From NCBI GenBank assembly GCA_937902605.1, contig CALFNC010000243.1, positions 1 through 7,931 of the forward strand: 7,931 nt of DNA, in the 5' to 3' direction. Below, in pieces: positions 1-5,041 of the stretch. Position 1 is the first letter of the stretch; each line of letters starts with the position of its first letter. The stretch comes from an uncultured Acidobacteriota bacterium (GTDB taxonomy: Bacteria > Acidobacteriota > Thermoanaerobaculia > UBA5066). Under the pieces are notes generated by a model. It was not told where the DNA came from and made no database searches. It was given only the letters and a program-made list of their open reading frames with translations. Both the position numbers and the translations under genes were made by a program.

Positions 1-288
1 GATCCGCTGGCCGATGTCATCCAGCCCTAGCTTCACGCCCCCGAAGAGGCGCGGCGCGATCCAGGAGTGGCCCGGCGCGTAGTGCCTGTCCCCGGCGATG
101 AGCAGGCCGTCGACCTTCTCCAGCCCGAACGAGTGCCCCTGTGCCCGCCGGTAGAGGCAGTAGAGGCCCCAGGCCGCGAAGATCGGGATCGAGTAGGCCG
201 CGATCACAAGGACGAGGAGGAGCGTCCGGAAGAGCATGCCTCCCGCGAAGAGTCCGGCGATCTTCAGGAATTCGAGGATCTCGTTCAT
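1..288 (-). CDS. Membrane-anchored GcvH-like protein, C-terminus missing (contig edge)
   Basis: The first 96 residues are visible; the gene runs off the window at position 1. The start is well supported: ATG at 288 is preceded by a perfect AGGAGG (300-295) with 6 bases of spacing. Residues 11-47 are hydrophobic, with a clear membrane helix at about 22-47 followed by YRR, which by the positive-inside rule suggests the domain after it is cytoplasmic. From about residue 59 the sequence resembles the start of the glycine cleavage H fold: APGHSW at 71-76 (compare KEHEW in GcvH) and VKLGLDDIGQRI at 85-96 (compare VGITDFAQ). The lipoyl-lysine region lies beyond the edge. It is the last visible gene of the respiratory operon, 22 bases after the triheme cytochrome gene, and appears to be a diverged paralogue of the protein at 655-1338. 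Its role in the complex is unknown; a function in glycine cleavage is unlikely in this setting. Confidence 0.8.
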   Translation of the reverse strand, partial: MNEILEFLKIAGLFAGGMLFRTLLLVLVIAAYSIPIFAAWGLYCLYRRAQGHSFGLEKVDGLLIAGDRHYAPGHSWIAPRLFGGVKLGLDDIGQRI

Positions 289-310
289 GACGTACCTCCT
301 GGAGCGCCTG

Positions 311-643
311 TTACTCGGCCTTGTGGCAGGTCTCGCAGCTGTCGAGGCCGGTGGCGCTCTTGCCGTCGTGGCATTTGCCGCAGAGCTTTCCCTTTTCCAT
401 GGCCGCGTGCTTGATGACTTCCTTGCGTGCGGTGGACCTCAAGATCTTGAAGGTCCCTGGGTGGCAGCCCGAGCAGTCGGGGCGCCCCGAGTCGACGTGC
501 GTGGAGTGCCTGAACGTCACGACGCCAGGGCTGTCGCCGCTCCGGGGGAGGACCAGGTCCTTCGGCAGCTTCGGGAGGTCGGCGCCGCAGAGCGCCACAG
601 TTCCGAAGAGGAGGAGCGCGCCGACCGAGATCATCTTCTTCAC
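311..643 (-). CDS. c7-type triheme cytochrome c, periplasmic
   Basis: A 110-residue secreted cytochrome that probably carries electrons between the membrane complex encoded upstream and other periplasmic carriers. A signal peptide covers about residues 1-20 (VKK, then a hydrophobic stretch ending ALCGA). Three CXXCH heme motifs follow: C57-C60-H61, C88-C91-H92 and C103-C106-H107. Three further histidines (H46, H49, H79) are available as distal ligands, so all three hemes could be bis-His, as in c7/c3-type cytochromes. The pattern FxHxxH..CxxCH..MEKGKxCGxCHxGK..CxxCH fits the c(7)-type triheme family and its usual mature length of about 70-90 residues. I chose the GTG at 643 because AAGGAGGA (655-648) lies just upstream; an internal ATG at 634 is possible but would lose the basic N-region of the signal peptide. 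The gene follows the stop of the preceding GcvH-like gene by 11 bases. Confidence 0.93.
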   Translation of the reverse strand: MKKMISVGALLLFGTVALCGADLPKLPKDLVLPRSGDSPGVVTFRHSTHVDSGRPDCSGCHPGTFKILRSTARKEVIKHAAMEKGKLCGKCHDGKSATGLDSCETCHKAE

Positions 644-647
644 GGCG

Positions 648-655
648 TCCTCCTT
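648..655 (-). promoter_or_regulatory. Ribosome binding site that fixes the GTG start of the triheme cytochrome
   Basis: AAGGAGGA on the minus strand (655 to 648) is followed after 4 bases by GTG at 643. It overlaps the stop codon of the preceding gene by one base, so the two genes are probably translationally coupled. Its placement favours GTG at 643 over ATG at 634. Confidence 0.75.
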
Positions 656-1338
656 CACTTGGTCAGGAAGTGGGATTTGACGATCTCGTCCCACTTCTCC
701 GGGTCGAGCTCCTTGGCAATCCCGTTGACCGGCGCGCCGCCGTCCTGAGCGGTCACCATCGCCGGCTGCATCTGGGGCATCAGCCGCTGGGCGGCGGCTT
801 CGAGGAAGCGGCCCGCGGCCTCTCCAGAGAGCAGGTCCTTCAGGTTCTCCGAGAGCCTCTTCGGGACGACCTTCAGGACCCACCCGGAGCCGTACGGGTC
901 GGCGTGGAAGCCGGCGCTGTCCGCAGCCTCGTTGACGCGGGCGATGACGCCGTCGAGCGGGGAGAGGAGGTCGAACCGCCTGCCGTCGGCCACGATGCTG
1001 AACGCGGGCTCCCCCTTCCGAACGGCCGCGCCGACCTCGGGCGTCAGGATCGCGGAGACGGGGCCGACCAGCCGGTGGCCGAAGTCATCAAGTCCTACGA
1101 CGACGGAGCCGGCGTCCTCGGCCTTGGCCCAGGCGTGGCCGGGGTGGAGGAAGAACCCCTCGGGGACGTGGAACCAGTCGAAGAGGCTCCTGACGGCGCC
1201 TTCGACCCGGGCCTCGGCGGCCGAGACCGGCGAGGAGACGAACCGCCAGAGCGGGATGAAGAGGAGGAGGTAGGCGACGCCGAGGAGGTACTCGGTGGCT
1301 TTCTGAGCGTGGAGGGTGAGGAAGTCGTGTTCGTTCAT
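655..1338 (-). CDS. Membrane-anchored GcvH-like protein lacking the lipoyl lysine
   Basis: A 227-residue protein with one N-terminal membrane helix (about 15-33) and a glycine-cleavage-H-type lipoyl-carrier fold at about 57-160. Matching GcvH signatures are FHVPEG (56-61), HAW (68-70), VGLDDFG (81-87), LSPLDGVIARVNEA (125-138) and DPYGSGWVLKV (147-157), the last corresponding to the DPYGEGWLIKI motif of true H proteins. In an ungapped alignment between LPEVG/LTPEVG and the SP of the following strand, the lipoylated lysine of GcvH falls on G119, within VADGRRFD, so the protein probably cannot be lipoylated. A helical tail of about 65 residues (163-227) is extra compared with GcvH, which is usually about 125-130 residues. 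ATG at 1338 was chosen over the upstream start at 1383, which would overlap the NrfD-like gene by 32 bases; the SD before 1338 (AAGAA/CAGG) is weak. Location in a quinone-oxidoreductase operon suggests a structural or assembly role, which is inference. Confidence 0.88.
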   Translation of the reverse strand: MNEHDFLTLHAQKATEYLLGVAYLLLFIPLWRFVSSPVSAAEARVEGAVRSLFDWFHVPEGFFLHPGHAWAKAEDAGSVVVGLDDFGHRLVGPVSAILTPEVGAAVRKGEPAFSIVADGRRFDLLSPLDGVIARVNEAADSAGFHADPYGSGWVLKVVPKRLSENLKDLLSGEAAGRFLEAAAQRLMPQMQPAMVTAQDGGAPVNGIAKELDPEKWDEIVKSHFLTK

Positions 1339-1351
1339 GGCCTGTTCTTTC

Positions 1352-2575
1352 TTAGTGGAGCCCTTCGTAGCCCGGCTTCTCATACATCACCGGCATCCGG
1401 TTGACGATCCATCGGAAGAGGGCCACGCCGATCGTGACGATGGTGATGGAGACGATGACCTCCGCGACGGTCGGGACGTACCGGTCGGGGGCGTCCCAGC
1501 GGAAGGCCAGCCAGGAGACGTTGAATCGGTTCAGGATGATCCCGAGGACCGTCATGACCGCAGCGATCCGGGCCAGGAGGACGTTCCGGTAGCGGACCGC
1601 CCAGGCGAAGAGGAGGGAGGGGACGAGGATGAACCCGACGATCTCGACAAGGAACCAGGCCCCCATCGGTGTCGCCAGGAGGTTCCAGTGGCCGCCATCA
1701 GCGACGCCTTGAAGCCTCAGGAAGAAGATGCTGAAGAGGATCAGCGCCCCGCCTTTTGCAAGCCCCAGCGTCAGCTTGTCGATGTCGACCGGCTTCTTCG
1801 GGTCGAGCTGGTCGTGGAAGGCCCGGTGGGAGATAGTGCTCTCGACGATCACCATGCCGATGCCGGCCGAGATCGACGAAACGAAGAAGAAGAAGGGAAG
1901 GAAGGGCGAGTACCAGAGCGGGTGGAGCTTCGTCGGGGCGAGGAGGAAGAGCGATCCGAGCGACGACTGGTGGAGCGTCGACAGGCTGATGCCGAGGACG
2001 ATCGCGCCGATCGAGAGCTTGGCCAGCTTCATCCGGAGCTCCTTCAGCCCGAGCCACTCGAGGACGGCGGGGAGGAACTCGAAGATCAGGACGACCAGGT
2101 AGAGGCAGACGCACCAGGCCAGCTCGTACATGACCGAGGTCGTCCCGGCGGACCAGAAGAGCGGGTAAGGCAGGCGCCACGGCCGGCCCAGGTCGACGAA
2201 GAGGCCCAGAACGACCAGGAGGTAGCCGAGCATGCCGGTCAGGACGGCCGGACGCATGATCGGCGTGTACTCCTTCAGGCCGAAGATCGCAACGGCGCAG
2301 GCCACCGTGTAGCCACCGGCCGCCAGGGCGACTCCGCAGGCGACGTCGAATGCGATCCAGAGGCCCCAGGGGTTCGACTGCGACAAGTTGGTGACAGCGC
2401 CCAGGCCGTACATGAACCGGGCCGCGATGATCGGAAACCCCGTTACCAGGATCAGCCCAATGACGATGTCCGTCGGGTTGAGGAAGCTCTTCACGTAGTC
2501 GCGGAGGGAGAGCCCCATGAACATCTTGTCCTGGAGCCACTCGGTGCGGGAGGGCATGGCGATGACGCTACTCAT
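1352..2575 (-). CDS. NrfD/HybB-family quinone-interacting membrane subunit
   Basis: A 407-residue integral membrane protein with about ten predicted helices (near 37-60, 70-99, 109-130, 147-171, 187-202, 222-246, 270-288, 305-328, 333-356 and 368-391). Characteristic HybB-type sequences are NPWGLWIAFD (68-77), DLGRPWR (128-134), TLHQSSLGSLF (200-210) and LHPLWYSP (217-224). Family members (HybB, HmcC, NrfD, PsrC) anchor an extracytoplasmic four-cluster iron-sulfur protein and exchange electrons with menaquinone or ubiquinone; they bind no heme themselves. The gene for such a partner lies directly upstream and overlaps this one: ATG at 2575 is inside ATGAGTAG, whose TAG ends the upstream gene. 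A second start, ATG at 2590, is in frame and also has a purine-rich leader (GAGGG), so five extra N-terminal residues are possible. Length agrees with HybB (about 390). No hydrogenase or molybdoenzyme subunit accompanies it in the window. Confidence 0.95.
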   Translation of the reverse strand: MSSVIAMPSRTEWLQDKMFMGLSLRDYVKSFLNPTDIVIGLILVTGFPIIAARFMYGLGAVTNLSQSNPWGLWIAFDVACGVALAAGGYTVACAVAIFGLKEYTPIMRPAVLTGMLGYLLVVLGLFVDLGRPWRLPYPLFWSAGTTSVMYELAWCVCLYLVVLIFEFLPAVLEWLGLKELRMKLAKLSIGAIVLGISLSTLHQSSLGSLFLLAPTKLHPLWYSPFLPFFFFVSSISAGIGMVIVESTISHRAFHDQLDPKKPVDIDKLTLGLAKGGALILFSIFFLRLQGVADGGHWNLLATPMGAWFLVEIVGFILVPSLLFAWAVRYRNVLLARIAAVMTVLGIILNRFNVSWLAFRWDAPDRYVPTVAEVIVSITIVTIGVALFRWIVNRMPVMYEKPGYEGLH

Positions 2576-3464
2576 GGCTCGGCCCCTCATGGCTTCCCTC
2601 GGCCTTCTCGCGGCGCTTGCTGAAGGTGTAGAGCCCCATCAGAAGCGGTGGCCAGAGGGTGAGGACGAAGGGGACTGTGGAAAGGGCGCCTTGTGTCAGC
2701 TGCGGGTAGGGTGTCGTCCCGACCTTGTTCGTCAGGCCGAGCTTCTCGAACGGGATGTCGGAGATGTAGAGCCAGCTCGTGCCGCCGGCCTCCTCCTCGC
2801 CATAGACGTGGTGGACGTACTTTGTGGGGTTCTGGTAGATCCGGGTCTTGGCGACCTCAACCAGCTCCTCGCGGGTCCCGAAGGTCAGCGCGCCGGAGGG
2901 GCAGACCTCGGTGCATGCCGGGGCCTGGCCCGCCTTCTGGCGCTCGGCGCAGAAGGTGCACTTCCGGACCAGCGGGAGGGCCTTGGTGTACTGGTACTTC
3001 GGGACCTCGAAGGGGCAGGCCACCATGCAGTAGCGGCAGCCGAGGCACTTGTCCTCGTGGTAGACGACAGGGCCCGCGGCGGTCTTCTCGAGCGCCTTGA
3101 CGCAGCAGGCGGATGCGCAGGCCGGCTCGATGCAGTGCATGCACTGGGACTTGGCGTACCGGTCCTCGCCCGCCGGGCCGCTCTTCTTGGCGGCGTTGAC
3201 GACGGTGAAGGTCTCGGGGCCCGTGGTCCGCTTCGACGCGAAGACCGCGTCGTCGCCGGGAGAGTTGGGCTCGGGAAGGTGGTTCGCCTCGCTGCAGGCG
3301 GCCTCGCACCCGCTGCAGCCGACGCAAAGGGTTGTGTCGACCAGGACGCCCTTGGCGCCCGAACGAGCGTGGACGGAGGCCTTGGCCGAGCTGGACCGGC
3401 CCGCGAGCCCTGCGGCGCCCGCCACCCCGGCGATCTTGAAGAGGGTTCTTCTGTTCAGTTCCAT
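2568..3464 (-). CDS. Tat-exported HybA-like protein with four [4Fe-4S] clusters and a C-terminal membrane anchor
   Basis: A 298-residue electron-transfer subunit. A twin-arginine signal (NRRTLFK at 4-10, then a hydrophobic run to about 22) places it on the outer face of the inner membrane. Sixteen cysteines form four ferredoxin-type groups: C47/50/53/57, C108/111/116/120, C140/143/146/150 and C169/172/184/188, the HybA/HmcB/NrfC arrangement that forms a cluster wire. Residue 121 is Cys where the ferredoxin signature usually has Pro (CASACCVKAL). A C-terminal helix (about 262-280) followed by KRREK anchors it, as in HybA. ATG at 3464 was chosen because AAGAGGAG (3477-3470) sits 5 bases upstream; a GTG at 3482 would turn this site into coding sequence. 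The gene overlaps the NrfD-like gene by 8 bases, and the two products almost certainly form one quinone-linked module. Confidence 0.95.
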   Translation of the reverse strand: MELNRRTLFKIAGVAGAAGLAGRSSSAKASVHARSGAKGVLVDTTLCVGCSGCEAACSEANHLPEPNSPGDDAVFASKRTTGPETFTVVNAAKKSGPAGEDRYAKSQCMHCIEPACASACCVKALEKTAAGPVVYHEDKCLGCRYCMVACPFEVPKYQYTKALPLVRKCTFCAERQKAGQAPACTEVCPSGALTFGTREELVEVAKTRIYQNPTKYVHHVYGEEEAGGTSWLYISDIPFEKLGLTNKVGTTPYPQLTQGALSTVPFVLTLWPPLLMGLYTFSKRREKAEGSHEGPSHE

Positions 3465-3510
3465 TGTTACTCCTCTTGACACGAAGGCACGAAATGAAGA
3501 ACGGGCGAGC

Positions 3511-3627
3511 TCAGCTCGCTCGGAAGAGACCGTGGCTGGAAGAGGTGGCCGATGCGTGGCCGGCCGTGAGCGTCATGAGCCCGAGGATGAAGAAGGCCAG
3601 GAGGGCGATGGGAGCGGCAGCGATCAT
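3511..3627 (-). CDS. Candidate 38-residue single-helix membrane peptide
   Basis: A short ORF that automatic callers would normally drop. It begins at ATG 3627, which overlaps the TGA of the Cys-rich gene as ATGA, and has a good SD (AAGGGAGG, with 10 bases between GGAGG and the ATG). The peptide starts MIAAAPIALLAFFILGLMTL, so residues 2-20 form one convincing membrane helix, followed by a short polar tail ending in FRAS. No cysteines or cofactor motifs are present. It fills most of what would otherwise be a 159-base gap before the iron-sulfur gene. Size and position recall small accessory subunits of respiratory complexes (CydX- or CcoQ-like in general character, not by sequence), so a role in assembly or stability is a guess. 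I do not recognise the family. Confidence 0.55.
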   Translation of the reverse strand: MIAAAPIALLAFFILGLMTLTAGHASATSSSHGLFRAS

Positions 3628-3866
3628 GATGGCGAGACCTCCCTTTCGAAGACCGGCGTCGGGCGAACCGGGGCCGGTTCTTCGGTGATGGTGCTGGAGA
3701 GCCGGACCAGGACGTCCTTATAGAGGAGGCAGCTCTTGAAGTCCTGGGCGAGGCAGGGGCTGGCAGAGGCGAGATGGGCCAGGGGGACCATCTTCTTGAA
3801 GGAGCAGGCGTCGCAATAGAGCATGACGACTTCCTTCAGGTAGGGGCAAGTCATGGAGGTCCGCAT
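3624..3866 (-). CDS. Small Cys-rich cytoplasmic protein, first gene of the respiratory operon
   Basis: An 80-residue protein without signal peptide or membrane helix. Its cysteines are C7, C18, C21, C38 and C46, in the pattern CPYLKEVVMLYC-x2-C ... SPC-x7-C-x2-Y; positions 7-50 look like a compact metal- or cluster-binding unit, and the tail from about 58 is Pro- and Glu-rich and probably disordered. From memory, short proteins beginning M-x-CPYL-x-EV near NrfD-type complexes occur in anaerobic bacteria, but I cannot name a family. The start is uncertain. ATG at 3866 has GAGGTG only 2 bases away and would lie about 4 bases from the sigma-54 transcription start, whereas ATG at 3854 (MTCPYL) leaves a leader of about 16 bases. 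The later start may well be the real one. The stop overlaps the next small gene by 4 bases. It could be a regulator or a maturation factor for the complex. Confidence 0.7.
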   Translation of the reverse strand: MRTSMTCPYLKEVVMLYCDACSFKKMVPLAHLASASPCLAQDFKSCLLYKDVLVRLSSTITEEPAPVRPTPVFEREVSPS

Positions 3867-3880
3867 GGCACCTCGTCTAT

Positions 3881-3896
3881 CGCAAGGCCGGGGCCA
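3881..3896 (-). promoter_or_regulatory. Sigma-54 (RpoN) promoter of the respiratory operon
   Basis: Read on the minus strand, TGGCCCCGGCCTTGCG matches the sigma-54 consensus TGGCACG-N4-TTGCW at TGGC and TTGC with exact spacing (GG at -24, GC at -12, ten bases between). The predicted transcription start is near 3870, immediately before the first gene of the operon. The match is exact at the core positions but was found by eye in GC-rich DNA. Its placement and the enhancer-like dyads upstream make it more convincing than the motif alone. Confidence 0.72.
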
Positions 3897-3960
3897 GTGA
3901 CCGAACCAGCGAAAAAGCCGTTGAAATACGCACCGGCAGCGGATCGGCGGGAAATGCGGG

Positions 3961-3997
3961 TGTTGAGAACGTCAACGGTGTGTTGTCGTTCTCAACA
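3961..3997. promoter_or_regulatory. Tandem GTTG-N7-CAAC dyads within a 37-bp palindrome: probable activator binding site
   Basis: The outer arms TGTTGAGAACG (3961-3971) and CGTTCTCAACA (3987-3997) are perfect inverted repeats of 11 bp. After one mismatched pair, CAAC (3973-3976) and GTTG (3982-3985) continue the symmetry around a 5-base centre, giving 15 of 16 pairs. The same sequence can be read as two dyads of identical form, GTTG-N7-CAAC at 3962-3976 and 3982-3996, exactly 20 bp (two helical turns) apart. They centre at about -99 and -119 from the predicted sigma-54 start, the normal enhancer distance for NtrC-type activators. An alternative is a hairpin terminator for the gene ending at 3992, whose stop lies in the right arm; no T-run follows on the minus strand, so this is less likely. 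Confidence 0.7.
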
Positions 3998-4756
3998 ACA
4001 GTGGTCCCGGAGGGGATCCGCTGGATCGTGCGAAAGACTAAGTGTGGCTAGGTAGCTAGTGAAGCGGTTCCTCCGGAACCGGCGCGCTCGGTCTCCATAC
4101 GACACCGCAAGGGCCCGGTCATCGAGGTGGAGGATGGCAGTCGCAAGGACATAGGGAGCCTGCTCGAACGGCCGGACTTCGAACCGGGAAACCCGGGCCG
4201 GTCTCCCCGCCACGAAGCTGGACATTGTGCTCAAAACGCGACACTGGCCTGATCTGGTGAGTGCCCGGTAGGCCCCCGCGCTCAGCTGTTCGAGCGCGAG
4301 ACTCGGCGATAGCTCGCGGAGGGCGCCCGAAAGGACGGAGTGGGTCACGGTGTAGACCGCGTCGTCCACGCGGACCGAAAACGTTATGTCCGGATCGGCG
4401 CCCGTCCGGTCGGGTGACCCAGGCATCCGTATCGAAAAGGGAAGGACGGAAGGGTTCTCGGTGGGGGCGCCCGGGGGGTCGGTGCGTTCGCCGCCGTCGG
4501 CCATGGTAAAGCCGAGTCCGGGCAGGTCGAATGTGTGGGCGTCGGCTGGCCCTCCGGGGATCGCCACGCTCGCCGAGAGGAGTGGCCACTCGTCCACCGG
4601 CACGCCGTCCGCGAGCACCCCTGCCCTCGCGCGTAGACCAGGCCGATTGAAGGTCCTCGCCAGGCCGCCGCTGACGAGATAAGCGAGGAAGACGAGGAAT
4701 CCGAACCCCATGTTCATCAAGGCGATCCAGAGGAAGCTGCCAGACCCGCTGGCCAT
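3992..4756 (-). CDS. Unrecognised membrane-anchored protein
   Basis: A 254-residue protein with one N-terminal membrane helix at about 8-31 (within SFLWIALMNMGFGFLVFLAY and the residues following it), then a soluble domain of about 220 residues. Alternating segments such as DITFSVRVDDAVYTVTHSVL suggest beta structure; the chain is rich in Arg, Ala and Ser and ends in a Cys-Cys pair. I see no catalytic or cofactor motif and cannot name a family. The open frame continues upstream to 5647, but the start must be ATG at 4756: it has a good SD (AAGGAAGG, 5 bases away), begins right before the membrane helix, and avoids overlapping the divergent kinase gene. The stop codon lies within the palindrome at 3961-3997. 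Its position between kinase operon and respiratory operon suggests a related task, but nothing in the sequence proves it. Confidence 0.65.
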   Translation of the reverse strand: MASGSGSFLWIALMNMGFGFLVFLAYLVSGGLARTFNRPGLRARAGVLADGVPVDEWPLLSASVAIPGGPADAHTFDLPGLGFTMADGGERTDPPGAPTENPSVLPFSIRMPGSPDRTGADPDITFSVRVDDAVYTVTHSVLSGALRELSPSLALEQLSAGAYRALTRSGQCRVLSTMSSFVAGRPARVSRFEVRPFEQAPYVLATAILHLDDRALAVSYGDRARRFRRNRFTSYLATLSLSHDPADPLRDHCC

Positions 4757-5041
4757 TACGGCCTTCCTTTCCGTCCCGCCGTCGGGAACACGCTCCGCTT
4801 CCAACTCCGCAAGGCCGATGCCGTGACCCGACGAGGGCCTCTGGTTGCTGGAAGCTCTTGTGTCGAAATCGTTTGTGCCGCGGAAAACGACACTGGTCGG
4901 CTTGCGGGAGAGTCCTGCGTGCGGGAAAACCCAACGGACCCGCCGGATTTCCCGGCAAGCCTGGCCGAGGTGTACGCTACTCGCGGGCTCCAGATCGGCG
5001 TCGTCAATCCGCAGCCAGATCGGAGTCCGCGGGGGCAGACG
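4757..5041. other. Divergent intergenic region between the unknown membrane protein and the kinase operon
   Basis: These 285 bases hold no convincing gene. They must contain promoters for both directions, but I see no clear -35/-10 pair and no correctly spaced sigma-54 motif. The notable element is an inverted repeat, GTGTCG (4860-4865) and CGACAC (4888-4893), with an inner pair CGTTT (4870-4874) and AAACG (4885-4889), which could be an operator. The GTTG-N7-CAAC element upstream of the respiratory operon does not recur here. Confidence 0.4.

Noticed and set aside
311..883. 190-codon version of the cytochrome gene starting at 883
   Set aside because: The extra N-terminus is antisense-like and overlaps the GcvH-like gene; the signal peptide and SD place the start at 643.
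1316..2623. 435-codon plus-strand open frame
   Set aside because: It lies antisense to the NrfD-like gene and its translation is a monotonous Asp/Glu/Arg/Pro-rich chain, the typical mirror of membrane-helix codons in GC-rich DNA.
3505..3519. Hairpin GCGAGC-TCA-GCTCGC at the stop of the small membrane peptide gene
   Set aside because: A 6-bp stem with a 3-base loop and no T-run is too weak for an intrinsic terminator, and the operon clearly continues. It might affect mRNA stability, but nothing supports that.
4015..4024. The 10-mer gatccgctgg also present at positions 1-10
   Set aside because: It lies inside coding sequence at both places, in unrelated genes; there is no sign of a longer repeat, so it is taken as chance.
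4894..4905. TGG...TTGC resembling a sigma-54 promoter for the kinase operon
   Set aside because: The GG and GC elements are 7 bases apart rather than the required 10.
4823..5041. N-terminal extension of the kinase frame
   Set aside because: It has no protein-like character, and the membrane helix expected at the start of a sensor kinase follows ATG 5042.
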